Position numbers and translations under genes: made by a program
Notes under the pieces: generated by a model
Databases searched by the model: none
What the model was told of the DNA's origin: nothing
Seen by the model: the letters and a program-made list of their open reading frames with translations, nothing else
In this document: positions 1-9,264 of the stretch, piece after piece
Position numbering within the stretch: position 1 is the stretch's first letter
How the letters are laid out: every line of letters starts with the position of its first letter
Origin: Proteiniphilum saccharofermentans
GTDB lineage: Bacteria > Bacteroidota > Bacteroidia > Bacteroidales > Dysgonomonadaceae
Length of the DNA: 64,000 nucleotides
Assembly (NCBI RefSeq): GCF_900095135.1
Contig: NZ_LT605205.1
Span: 186,001 to 250,000, forward strand
Direction: 5' to 3'

Positions 1-96
1 AATGCAATAAAAATGTCTTGTATATATAAATTTTCGGCGTAGTCCGCCGTTAAACAGACTGCATAAAGAAATAAACACTTTATAAATTAATTCAAA

Positions 97-660
97 ATGA
101 GAACAAAAAACTTTTTTTCAATCGCCGCTTTAATCATTTGTGGCTTAGTATGTGTGAACAGTGTGAAAGCAGAAGGTCCGTCGAATACGGATAATGTAAC
201 AGTGAATATCAGGTTTAAACCAATTCAGACAATTGTTGTTAATCCGAGTCAGAAAACAGTAGATCTCGTGTACGAAACAAAAGATCATTATGCGAGTGGT
301 GTCTCTTCCGAGCAAAAAGATCATTTGACCGTATTCAGTACCGGAGGATTTCAAGTAAATGTGAAATCGAACGGGGAGTTTAAGAGAGGTGACGGAGCGG
401 AGGTTATATCAGCCGGTGATGTGAAGATTTTAGCATCACTTGGAACAAATACCGCAGTGGGTGAATTTAATGAACAAGCTTTAACGACAGGAGATATCCC
501 TATAATTACAGCCTCCGAGGGGGGGAGTGTACTTAATTACAATATAAAGTACGATAACACTGCTGCCGGCGCCTCATACCAGTACATCAATAGATATATC
601 CATGATGATGCCGAATCAGTATATACAGCACAGGTTACCTACACTATAGTATCAAAATAA
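97..660 (+). CDS. Secreted pilin-like protein (hypothetical)
   Basis: A 187-residue protein with a clear signal peptide (hydrophobic stretch at residues 8-22, likely cleavage after VKA near residue 25). The mature part is about 160 residues, beta-rich, without cysteines, and ends in alternating hydrophobic residues (VYTAQVTYTIV), like the last strand of a fimbrial subunit. I recognise no named family with confidence; it resembles DUF4402-type and CS1-type pilins in size and pattern. It leads a run of four secreted proteins (chaperone-like, adhesin-like, usher-like). By position and size it would be the major subunit (inference). A hairpin separates it from the next gene, which fits higher expression of this gene. 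Alternative: a small secreted beta-sandwich protein of unrelated role. Confidence 0.6.
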   Translation: MRTKNFFSIAALIICGLVCVNSVKAEGPSNTDNVTVNIRFKPIQTIVVNPSQKTVDLVYETKDHYASGVSSEQKDHLTVFSTGGFQVNVKSNGEFKRGDGAEVISAGDVKILASLGTNTAVGEFNEQALTTGDIPIITASEGGSVLNYNIKYDNTAAGASYQYINRYIHDDAESVYTAQVTYTIVSK

Positions 661-683
661 AGTATATTTATTAAAAATAGAAA

Positions 684-728
684 GAAGGAGGGGAGAACGT
701 TTCGGTTGAATCGTTTCTCTCTCCCTCT
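684..728 (+). terminator. Imperfect stem-loop between pilin-like and chaperone-like genes
   Basis: A purine-rich arm (684-698, AAGGAGGGGAGAACG) faces a pyrimidine-rich arm (712-728, CGTTTCTCTCTCCCTCT) across a short loop. It lies in the 151-base gap after the pilin-like gene. It could act as a partial terminator or an RNA-stabilising 3' hairpin that raises the first transcript relative to the rest. There is no strong T-run after it. Confidence 0.4.
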
Positions 729-811
729 ATCTTATATTCAATAGGGTATTATTACTTGTATTTAACAATCAATAGGGACGACCGACCCGACTGAATAAAA
801 TATTCTAATCG

Positions 812-1624
812 ATGAGATATCTGTTTGTCCACTGTTCTTTACTATTTGCCGGACTTTTTTTCATAATTCCTTCCACCGTCTTTTCACAGGTAGGGATTTC
901 GGTGTCTCCGCCGCGGGTATATTATAGTCTGGACCCGGGAGAGACAGGATCACAGAAAGTACTGGTCAGCAATGTCAGTAAAGATCATCCGCTCAATTTC
1001 TCCCTTACAATGGGGGATTGGGAATACGATAGTTATGGTGGCAACCTTATGTTCCCGCCTGATTCACTGGATAATTCCTGTGCCGGCTGGCTAAGCCTGC
1101 CCGGTGGCATGTATATGACCCTTGAGCCGGGAGAAAGCCGGGAGATCGATCTGACTATGACCATACCTGCGGAAATCGACCGTGACGCGAATGTACAGAC
1201 GGCCATGCTATTTGTAACGCAGATGAATCCCGTAGATGGCGTAGATACGCAGGGAGCAGCCATCAAGATCAATGTCCGCCAGGGAATAAAAATATACCGT
1301 AAAGGCAACGCTCCGGAAATAAAGAAAGTGGAAATTGAGAATCTGGCATACGATAAGGAAACCAATTCGCTGATGCTCTTATTCAGCAATGTGGGTAATA
1401 TTTGGATTAACGGCCGTGCGAGCGCCAGTCTGTTCAACCAGGGTGACGGTAAAGAATTGAACATAGAAGCGGCCGATTTTTATACGATGCCCGGTGACCG
1501 TCGGATCATGCAGATTCCTCTCCGGCAAGAGCTGGAAAAAGGAAGATATATCGCCACCGTGATGCTCGATTACGGTGACCGCACCACGATAGAAGCCGCA
1601 GAGCTGCAGTTCACTCATGAGTAG
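812..1624 (+). CDS. Periplasmic chaperone-like protein, two Ig-like domains
   Basis: A 270-residue secreted protein with a signal peptide ending near residue 26 (VFSQ). The mature N-terminus (VGISVSPPRVYYSLDPGE) has the look of PapD-type and archaeal/bacterial fimbrial chaperones: a first beta-strand, a conserved proline pair, then a loop before a long beta-sandwich (about 27-150). A second sandwich follows (about 155-268). PapD-like chaperones cap pilus subunits in the periplasm by donating a strand. The gene ends in an 8-base overlap with the next gene (ATGAGTAG), so the two are translationally coupled. Identity as a chaperone is inferred from fold-like pattern and neighbours; sequence similarity to classical PapD is weak. 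Confidence 0.6.
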   Translation: MRYLFVHCSLLFAGLFFIIPSTVFSQVGISVSPPRVYYSLDPGETGSQKVLVSNVSKDHPLNFSLTMGDWEYDSYGGNLMFPPDSLDNSCAGWLSLPGGMYMTLEPGESREIDLTMTIPAEIDRDANVQTAMLFVTQMNPVDGVDTQGAAIKINVRQGIKIYRKGNAPEIKKVEIENLAYDKETNSLMLLFSNVGNIWINGRASASLFNQGDGKELNIEAADFYTMPGDRRIMQIPLRQELEKGRYIATVMLDYGDRTTIEAAELQFTHE

Positions 1625-2648
1625 GCTATTCATATACATAGAACTTCTTTTTCTCTTATTCCATATATCGGCATACGGTCAGGTGAATCTGACATGGCAG
1701 GGAGGATCCGACTATCTTAGTGTGGGTTCCTATTCAGGTGCCGTATCACAATCGGATATTACCAGATTGAAAATCAGCGGTAATGGAAATATTACTTTCG
1801 AGAACTGGAAATTATCCGCCCGGATAGTAAACTACCCGGTTGTAAACGGAGGGAATGAATTTCCTGCAGACAAAATAAGTTTTTCCCCGACCGGAACATC
1901 CGGTAATTTGAAATCGGGACCCATTCCCAGCGTTACTCAGGTAGGAATGCCTTTATCCGTTCCATTTCAAAACGGACCGAATGAAGTGTACCTTGTTCCC
2001 AATTCCAATGCCCCCATCATAAACAACAGCCCAAATCAAAATGATTATTTTGATTTTATTATGGGATTTAATCTGACGGTCGCTCCCGGCAGCTATTTGA
2101 ATTCCCTGCAGGCATGGAAAGAGTATCCGTTTCAGATAGAATATACGCTATACGATAAAAATAATATACCCATAGCCCGACTGCAACATACTTTTAAGAT
2201 ACAGGTAACCAATCTGGGTAATCCTCCTCCTGAAGAGAAACGGTACACCATCCGGGTTTCTACGGAAGCATCTAATGGACTGCTGGAATTTAAAACGATG
2301 GCGGATTATATCAACGGCAAAAGTGTTACTTATGTTGACGGATTATCTGTTTCCGCCACTACTGCCTATCAGGTTACGGTAAGATCCGTATCCTCTCATT
2401 TCTCCTCCTCCGCCGGCAATACTTTACCGTTGGATATTGTTCACCTGCAATTAAGCGGGGGAACCGGAAATATATATTCCCGTACGCTTTCTACTGGTAC
2501 CCAGACCATACTGGAGGGACCCTCTACCGGGGGTACACCTGTAAATTTTGATATTACCTATTTTACCGAAGCGAATGATTCGCGCCTGTTCAATGTTCCT
2601 CCCGAACAATACGAGACATCGCTTATGTATGAAATTTCTCCCCGATAG
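1617..2648 (+). CDS. Two-domain secreted adhesin/minor-pilin-like protein (hypothetical)
   Basis: A 343-residue protein with a signal peptide (cleavage near AYGQ, residue 22). Two beta-rich halves are visible, about 23-200 and 212-343. Each ends in a strand resembling the C-terminal strand of a pilin (around FQIEYTLYDK in the first half; YETSLMYEIS at the C-terminus), joined by a proline-rich linker (NPPPEE). Such a two-domain layout is typical of tip adhesins in chaperone-usher pili, where a receptor domain precedes a pilin domain. The gene overlaps the chaperone-like gene by 8 bases and lies 3 bases before the usher-like gene. No family was recognised; the adhesin role is inference from context. 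Confidence 0.55.
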   Translation: MSRLFIYIELLFLLFHISAYGQVNLTWQGGSDYLSVGSYSGAVSQSDITRLKISGNGNITFENWKLSARIVNYPVVNGGNEFPADKISFSPTGTSGNLKSGPIPSVTQVGMPLSVPFQNGPNEVYLVPNSNAPIINNSPNQNDYFDFIMGFNLTVAPGSYLNSLQAWKEYPFQIEYTLYDKNNIPIARLQHTFKIQVTNLGNPPPEEKRYTIRVSTEASNGLLEFKTMADYINGKSVTYVDGLSVSATTAYQVTVRSVSSHFSSSAGNTLPLDIVHLQLSGGTGNIYSRTLSTGTQTILEGPSTGGTPVNFDITYFTEANDSRLFNVPPEQYETSLMYEISPR

Positions 2649-2651
2649 CAA

Positions 2652-5468
2652 ATGTTCCGCAATAGAAAAAAGCTCTGCTTCAAAGGATTATTGCTCATCA
2701 GTCTTTATACTTTCCACGGAATAAAGGCTCAATCTGTTGCGGAAGAACCGGTCGGCTTGGAGATACGGGAGTCTTCGGTTAATGCACAGGTTATAAGTCA
2801 TATCCTGAAGATAACCAATCGATCGGAGCAGATATTCACTGGAACTGTCCTGTTGGATCCACTCTCGGAACTCCGTTCCCTTTCACAGGGTGAACGGGAG
2901 ATTTCTGTTGCTCAGAACGACAGTGTTTTTGTCGCTTACCGGTTAATTGCAGCCAAGGATATCGGTGCGGGAAGAAAAGCTATCAGGTATATCATTCTCA
3001 ATGAAAAAAAGGAAAGGGTGCTGGCCCGGGAAACCTACATCGATATTGAAGAGCGGGAGCAGATATTTTTCATGACGGATGACGCCCCACTGATGATAAC
3101 CCGTCCGGAGGATTCGGTGCGGGTGCATGTAACGGTGAATAACAGCGGAAACACATATCAGGAGGTGACATTGGTGTTTAATGTTCCCAACCTGCGGGAA
3201 GCACCTGCTTTTACAGAGATGAAAATCACCATGGCGCCTATGGAACAGAAACGGTTTATCCACAGCTTTATTCCCAGTGGCAATCTCCTTTCATCGGGAC
3301 AATTTTCGGTGCATATCACTGCCATGAAAGGGAGGGAGAAAACGATTTTTGGGAGTAAGACCGTTACCGTGCAGAATGTTTTTACAGATAGGAAGTATAT
3401 AGATACCAATCCCGCCCGTAATTTGTATCCCGGACAGGGATTGGCCGACAATTCCGTTACATTGAGCTACCGGCAGTACAATGCTACTTCGAATATGCTG
3501 CAATTACAGGGTGGGGGATATATGAACCTGCCGGCAGGCTATCTCCACCTGAAAGGGAATATCTACAAATACAATTCCGGCCATACACCCATGATTACCA
3601 ATACCTCGTTGATGTATAAGCTTGAAGAGAATGAGTTCACTATTGGCAACGTGAGTGAACAGACGGAGTTACCGCTATTTGGCCGGGGCGCAAAAGCAAT
3701 ATTGTCGACTGCCGACAGGAGAAAAACGCTCACTTTCGGGGCGGTCGATCAGAATTTTAACCTGATAGGTTCACAGCCATGGTTTACCGAGTATTACTCG
3801 TTTTACATACAAGGCGCATTAGGAGCCAATAATTCAGATAGGGGTATGGAAGCAACCTATATTTACCAGAAAAACCCTTATGAAAAAGCAATATATAATG
3901 TAGGAGGCCTTCAGTGGAGAAGCTTGTTAGGGAAAAATTGGAGCATCCATATGGAGACGCATGGAGCATTGAGCAGCTATGAGAACATACCAGACAGCAA
4001 ATTCTCCGGTGCAGCTGAACTTCGGTACAGAGGTAATCTGCCTTTCGGAATCGCTTTGGACGGATCGGGTTATTACAGCGATGGATATTTTCCCGGAAGC
4101 AGAAAAGGAACTCTCTCCTTTACGCAGGGAGTCAATAAAAGATTGTCTGAAAACACCTATATCAGCGGCAGTATTGGTTACAACAGAACGGCACCTAAAT
4201 CGTACGCCTACACTTATACTTACCGGTCAGAGAACAGTTATGGAAATATCATGCTCTCATTGCCAAAATTAGGGAGAGTAACTTCGTCACTCTATTACCG
4301 GCATCAAGGTGAAAGTTCCCCCTCATACACCTCATGGCTCGATGAAGGAACTGTTTCAGGGAATGTGCGAATGGTTTCTCATCGCATGGGATGGCAAGGG
4401 CGATGGCAAAGTCCCAATGCGAGGCACTCCCTCTTCGGCACACTGGAGGCTGGATTTTTTGCCGATCCTTTGGAGGGTGGCCGTTCGGGACAGGCAAAAA
4501 CAACCCTGAATTACTCATTCCGGGAAGTGATGATAGACGCCTCATACCAGAAAGGAGCTTACTATCTCTATGAATATATGATGGCGAAGCAACAGCATAA
4601 GGAGTTCAACCGGTTTACCTCTTCGGTTTCCATCAATAAAAATATTTCTAAAAAATTATCTTTCTCGTCAGGTATCAACTTCAGCCATGATGTGTATCAG
4701 GGCAGCGTGCCGTCGGCGAACCTTACTGCAAACTTTTTTGCAAAAGATAATATGGCTTTTTTTATGAACGCTTATTGGTACAGATACACGTTTATCAATA
4801 GCAGTAATATGTTCAACGTGCAGGTGGGAGTGACATGGAATTTCAGCAAATCGCAGCCGATGAAGGGGCGGAAAAGCAAGGTAGTCGCTCAAGTCTATTA
4901 CGACCATAACGCCAATAACCGTTATGATGACGGAGATGAGCCGGCCGGAGGCTATCTGCTGAACATTGATAACAAAGCCTTTATTTCGGACGAAGAAGGA
5001 AAGGTTCGCTACTCGCTGGTACCCTACGGCGAGTATATAGTGAAGCCGATACAGACGGGACGCTGGTTCTTCGACCGGAAGAAAATCACTGCCAAAAGTG
5101 CCAGAACGGTGATCAATATTTCCCTCAAACAAAGCGGTACATTACAGGGAAGTGTCGGTTATATCAGTGATGAGAATAGTGTGGAGATTCTGCCGAGGTA
5201 TGAAGGTCTTCGATTTATAGTAATAAATACCGACGGAACAGTTGTTCAAACCGTTGTCACCGATGCCGACGGAAAATTTACCACTTTCCTGCCCATGGGA
5301 ACCTATACCATTACCTTCGATACCAAAACGTTGCCTGAACACTCCGAGTGTAAAGATTATACCCGTACTTTCACGATCGAAGCCGGTAAAATTACAGTGC
5401 TCGATCCTTTTGAGATTGAAGTGAAAGAGAGAAAAATAAATATAAAACGCTTCTTCGCTTCCGATTGA
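2652..5468 (+). CDS. Usher-like outer-membrane beta-barrel protein
   Basis: A 938-residue protein with a signal peptide (cleavage near IKAQ, residue 27). Residues about 30-240 look like Ig-like domains with paired strands. Residues about 260-745 show repeated aromatic-rich amphipathic strands (for example GGGYMNLPAGYLHLKG, SLYYRHQGE), as in a large outer-membrane barrel. Residues about 750-930 form two sandwich domains of the SdrD/carboxypeptidase-regulatory kind (YYDHNANNRYDDGDEPAGG, then DADGKFTTFLPMGTYT). Ushers of chaperone-usher systems share the order N-terminal domain, barrel, C-terminal beta domains, and the DxNxNGxxDxGE-like motif is common near their C-terminus. I see no clear usher plug domain. 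Assignment as an usher is inference from architecture and operon partners. Confidence 0.6.
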   Translation: MFRNRKKLCFKGLLLISLYTFHGIKAQSVAEEPVGLEIRESSVNAQVISHILKITNRSEQIFTGTVLLDPLSELRSLSQGEREISVAQNDSVFVAYRLIAAKDIGAGRKAIRYIILNEKKERVLARETYIDIEEREQIFFMTDDAPLMITRPEDSVRVHVTVNNSGNTYQEVTLVFNVPNLREAPAFTEMKITMAPMEQKRFIHSFIPSGNLLSSGQFSVHITAMKGREKTIFGSKTVTVQNVFTDRKYIDTNPARNLYPGQGLADNSVTLSYRQYNATSNMLQLQGGGYMNLPAGYLHLKGNIYKYNSGHTPMITNTSLMYKLEENEFTIGNVSEQTELPLFGRGAKAILSTADRRKTLTFGAVDQNFNLIGSQPWFTEYYSFYIQGALGANNSDRGMEATYIYQKNPYEKAIYNVGGLQWRSLLGKNWSIHMETHGALSSYENIPDSKFSGAAELRYRGNLPFGIALDGSGYYSDGYFPGSRKGTLSFTQGVNKRLSENTYISGSIGYNRTAPKSYAYTYTYRSENSYGNIMLSLPKLGRVTSSLYYRHQGESSPSYTSWLDEGTVSGNVRMVSHRMGWQGRWQSPNARHSLFGTLEAGFFADPLEGGRSGQAKTTLNYSFREVMIDASYQKGAYYLYEYMMAKQQHKEFNRFTSSVSINKNISKKLSFSSGINFSHDVYQGSVPSANLTANFFAKDNMAFFMNAYWYRYTFINSSNMFNVQVGVTWNFSKSQPMKGRKSKVVAQVYYDHNANNRYDDGDEPAGGYLLNIDNKAFISDEEGKVRYSLVPYGEYIVKPIQTGRWFFDRKKITAKSARTVINISLKQSGTLQGSVGYISDENSVEILPRYEGLRFIVINTDGTVVQTVVTDADGKFTTFLPMGTYTITFDTKTLPEHSECKDYTRTFTIEAGKITVLDPFEIEVKERKINIKRFFASD

Positions 5469-5801
5469 CCGATATAATATTTATATGTTTCGGATATTGT
5501 TTCTGTTGTCCTTCGACCCTTTTTCTCCGGATCTTTGTGACCTTTTTTGTCTCTCTTTTTTTATCTTACACCCTGTTATTCAAAGGATTTATCATTATTT
5601 TTTTTGCGGTTTTTCTTATCATTTTGTTAAATTTTTACTTTTTACTCATCCTTTTTCTTTTTCTCTGTGTCTACTATAAAGAAGCGATAACAAGCATTCA
5701 AAAGTGTTAAATCAGTATCTGTAATAAAAAGTAGAGAGATAGATTAATTCTAGTGAGGTGAAAAAATTTTAATGTCTAATTTTTAATATGTAGAACAAAC
5801 C
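5469..5801. other. T-rich intergenic region before the PUL
   Basis: This 333-base gap begins with about 200 bases of very T-rich sequence. The open frames in it (for example 5465-5710) encode only runs of F, L, I and V and look like composition artefacts. No TAnnTTTG promoter or clear terminator is visible. The leader just before the SusC gene (5750-5801) is A/T rich. Confidence 0.5.
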
Positions 5802-8800
5802 ATGGGAAAAATTCCAATGAAAAGGCGATGGATGATTCTGATGTCGCTCTTTGTGCTGAGTACCGTAATCAGTTCGGCACAAAAAGTGAACCTGAATTTC
5901 AGCCAAACAAATCTGAGAACTGTACTGGAAAGTATCACCCAACAGACAGACTACACCCTGGCGTTTAGCAAGGAAGTGGTGGATCTGAATGATGCAGTAA
6001 CTATCAGAGTGACCGATACCGATCTTACGCAGGTGTTGGACCAGTTGTTTACACCCCGTAATATCGGTTACGAGCTGAGAGACAACAAAATTTATATTTT
6101 TGATAAGTCGACGGCCGCAACAAGTGAAACAACGCAGGCTCCGCAACAGGAAATACGTCTGAGCGGGCGGGTGACTGATGAAAATGATGATCCGGTTATT
6201 GGGGCTAATATCTCCGTTCCGGAAACTACGATTGGTACCGTAACTGATATAGATGGGAATTATGCGTTATCCGTACCGAGAGGAGCTACGCTTCGCGTAT
6301 CTTATATCGGCTATCTGGAGCAACAATTTACGATTACTAATCAGACCGTGCTTAACGTACAATTGCAGGAAGATACCGAAGTGCTCGATGAACTGGTGGT
6401 AATCGGGTATGGTGTACAGCGCAAAAGTGTGGTGACAGCCGCTATTAGTCGTGTGACGGCCGATGATCTCGCCTTTACGGCTCCCGTCAGGGTGGATAAT
6501 GCGTTGAAAGGGCTTACAGCAGGTGTTACCGTTACTTCCGCTTCCGGTCAGCCCGGTGACGCAGCAAAGGTGCGTGTGCGTGGTATCGGAACCATTAACA
6601 ATTCCAATCCTGTTTATATTGTGGACGGCATGCCGATTGACGGAGGTATTGATTACCTTAACCCGAGCGATATTGAATCCATAGAAGTATTGAAAGATGC
6701 CGCTTCGGGAGCTATTTACGGTACGCGCGCCGCGAATGGTGTTATTCTCGTTACTACGAAAAAGGGAAAAGAGGGAAAAGTGAGTTTTACGTATGATTTC
6801 TCATATGGTATGCAAAGTCCATGGAAAGAACGGGACGTGCTGAATGCCACCGAATACGCGATATTGATGAACGAAGGCAGGATAAACGGGGGAAATTCAC
6901 CCTTTTATGCCGATCCTTATTCCTTCGGGGAAGGTACAAACTGGCAAAAGGAAGTTTTCAATTATAATGCACCGTTAGTCCAGCATCAGTTCAGCGCGAG
7001 CGGTACCACGCAACGGCTCAACTATTACCTGTCAGCAGGTTATTATTCGCAGGAAGGTATTGTCGGTGGAAATTTCGACCGCTCCAATTACAAACGCCTT
7101 GCATTGCGTTCCAACAATACGTATGTGCTCATGGATGCCAAGAATGAACGTAACTGGTTAAGTAATGTCACCTTTGGCGCCAATCTGGCCTATTCGCGCA
7201 TCCAGTCGCAAGGTATTACCACTAATTCGGAGTATGGTTCACCTTTGGGCAGTGCACTTGCTTTCTCGCCTATCCTCGGAATTTATGAAGAAGACGAGGA
7301 TGCCGTATTCGAAAGATATGCCAACGTAACGAATTTTAGTCCCGTACGCGATAAAAATAACGGACGTATCTATACCATTGCCGGCTCAGACTATAATGAA
7401 ATTGTCAATCCGTTGGCCGCGCTGACTTTACCGGGCGAGAAAGGAAATGCCGACAAGTTTATTGCCAATTTCTGGGGCGAACTGACTATTTGGGATAATC
7501 TGAAATTTCGGTCGTCGTTTGGAACGGATCTGGCTTTCTGGGGCACTGACGGTTGGACTCCCGTGTATTACCTGGGACAATCCAATAAGGCTGAGAAATC
7601 ATCCGTATGGTCGGAGATGAACCGTTCTTTAGTATGGCAGTTAGAGAACACATTATCATACGATAAAGCCATCGGACTACATAACGTAACCGTACTGTTG
7701 GGACAATCGGCGAAGAAAACCAACGGACGCCAGTTGGGTGGCAGCAATTACTATATGGTGGAAGAAAATCCCAACAAGGCGAATATTAACTTTACGACCG
7801 GTACCGCTGCTAACGGCGACATGTCGGTTTACGGAGGCGCTACTAATCCTCATGCCCTGGCTTCTTATTTCGCACGGTTAAGCTACAACTATGCCGAGCG
7901 TTACATGTTTCAGGCAACTATTCGCCGCGACGGTTCTTCCAGGTTCGGGACCAACAATCCCTGGGCCACCTTTCCCTCCTTCTCGCTGGGATGGAATATT
8001 ATGAACGAAGAATTTGCACAAAACCGTCCCGATTGGCTGAACAGCACAAAACTCCGGTTTTCATGGGGTAAAAACGGTAACGAAAATCTCGATGATTTCC
8101 GCTACGTAGCGCTTACCCAAACCGGAAATAATTATTTCTTCGGGACAGGTGATGCCATAAGACTGCTCAACGGTACCAAACCAAACGGACTGGCAAACAG
8201 AGACCTGCGTTGGGAACAATCCATACAGACCAATATCGGTATTGACTTCGGATTGCTTGGAAATGCATTAACATTCAGTGGTGATTATTACAAGAAAATT
8301 ACGGACGGTATGCTAATGGTAATGCCCATCCCTTCTTATGTGGGTGAATCCAAACCCTGGGGTAACGTCGGAGAAATGGAAAACTCCGGTTTTGAATTCG
8401 AAACAAGCTATAGATTCAAGGTATCCGACTTTAACTTCCGTATCGGGGGGAATGCTACCTACCTGAAAAATAAACTCATTAAATTGGGTAATGAAACCGG
8501 ATTCGAGAATTACGACAATTACCAGAATGTGGGAACTGTATCGAGAGCCGAAAATGGCCAACCGTTCCCTTTCTTCTACGGGTATAAAACCAACGGTATT
8601 TTCCAGAACCTGGATGAAATCAACAGTTATACCCATACCGATGCCGATGGAAATGTGTCTTTGATACAGCCTAAAGCGGTGCCGGGGGATGTACGTTTCG
8701 TCGATATAAACGGAGATGGTAAAATTGATGATAACGACAAGACCAAAATCGGTAAAGGTATGCCCGACTGGACATTTGGCTTGAATTTTTCTGTTGCATG

Positions 8801-9245
8801 GAAAAATTTTGATTTCAACATGATGTGGCAGGGTACACAAGGGAACGATATTTTTGATGCGACGCGCCGTACGGATATCGCTTATATCAACCTGCCTTCG
8901 TATATGTTGGATCGTTGGACCGGCGAAGGGACTTCCAACCGTATTCCGCGATTCACCTTTACCGATGATAATAACAACTGGCTGTCGTCCGATTTGTACG
9001 TGAAAGACGGTTCGTATTGGCGGTTGAAGAACATACAGTTGGGATATACGCTCCCCAGAGGGATGACGAAAAATCTTCTGATTTCAAGCTTGCGCCTTTT
9101 TGTAGCAGCTGAAAACCTGCTGACTCTCACAAAATATGAAGGGTTTGATCCCGAAATCTCCGCCGGAGGCACACAGATCGGTATTGACCGGGGTATATAT
9201 CCTCAGGCGAGAACGTATACATTCGGGTTAAATTTAAATTTTTAA
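5802..9245 (+). CDS. SusC/RagA-family TonB-dependent receptor with STN domain
   Basis: A 1147-residue outer-membrane importer for oligosaccharides, paired with the SusD-like protein downstream. Order: signal peptide (to about residue 26), STN (secretin/TonB short N-terminal) domain about 27-100, carboxypeptidase-regulatory-like domain about 118-192, TonB-box region (DELVVIGYG, 196-204), plug about 205-320 with the SusC hallmarks (YIVDGMP, IESIEVLKDA, YGTRAANGVILVTTKKG), then the 22-strand barrel to the terminal LNLNF. STN-type SusC proteins usually signal through a FecR anti-sigma/ECF sigma pair. An ECF sigma gene lies 7.4 kb downstream, but no FecR gene is in the window. An internal ATG at 5817 gives an equally good signal peptide. 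Confidence 0.95.
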   Translation: MGKIPMKRRWMILMSLFVLSTVISSAQKVNLNFSQTNLRTVLESITQQTDYTLAFSKEVVDLNDAVTIRVTDTDLTQVLDQLFTPRNIGYELRDNKIYIFDKSTAATSETTQAPQQEIRLSGRVTDENDDPVIGANISVPETTIGTVTDIDGNYALSVPRGATLRVSYIGYLEQQFTITNQTVLNVQLQEDTEVLDELVVIGYGVQRKSVVTAAISRVTADDLAFTAPVRVDNALKGLTAGVTVTSASGQPGDAAKVRVRGIGTINNSNPVYIVDGMPIDGGIDYLNPSDIESIEVLKDAASGAIYGTRAANGVILVTTKKGKEGKVSFTYDFSYGMQSPWKERDVLNATEYAILMNEGRINGGNSPFYADPYSFGEGTNWQKEVFNYNAPLVQHQFSASGTTQRLNYYLSAGYYSQEGIVGGNFDRSNYKRLALRSNNTYVLMDAKNERNWLSNVTFGANLAYSRIQSQGITTNSEYGSPLGSALAFSPILGIYEEDEDAVFERYANVTNFSPVRDKNNGRIYTIAGSDYNEIVNPLAALTLPGEKGNADKFIANFWGELTIWDNLKFRSSFGTDLAFWGTDGWTPVYYLGQSNKAEKSSVWSEMNRSLVWQLENTLSYDKAIGLHNVTVLLGQSAKKTNGRQLGGSNYYMVEENPNKANINFTTGTAANGDMSVYGGATNPHALASYFARLSYNYAERYMFQATIRRDGSSRFGTNNPWATFPSFSLGWNIMNEEFAQNRPDWLNSTKLRFSWGKNGNENLDDFRYVALTQTGNNYFFGTGDAIRLLNGTKPNGLANRDLRWEQSIQTNIGIDFGLLGNALTFSGDYYKKITDGMLMVMPIPSYVGESKPWGNVGEMENSGFEFETSYRFKVSDFNFRIGGNATYLKNKLIKLGNETGFENYDNYQNVGTVSRAENGQPFPFFYGYKTNGIFQNLDEINSYTHTDADGNVSLIQPKAVPGDVRFVDINGDGKIDDNDKTKIGKGMPDWTFGLNFSVAWKNFDFNMMWQGTQGNDIFDATRRTDIAYINLPSYMLDRWTGEGTSNRIPRFTFTDDNNNWLSSDLYVKDGSYWRLKNIQLGYTLPRGMTKNLLISSLRLFVAAENLLTLTKYEGFDPEISAGGTQIGIDRGIYPQARTYTFGLNLNF

Positions 9246-9264
9246 TTGCTAATCTGACTATCGT

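Noticed and set aside
1-96. Small hairpin CGGCG-TAGTC-CGCCG (34-48) considered as a terminator or riboswitch
   Set aside because: Stem of only 5 bases, no T-run, no larger fold seen; upstream gene is outside the window.
5465-5710. 81-residue open frame after the usher-like gene
   Set aside because: Composed almost entirely of F, L, I, V in a T-rich stretch; overlaps the usher stop; no promoter and no protein-like pattern.
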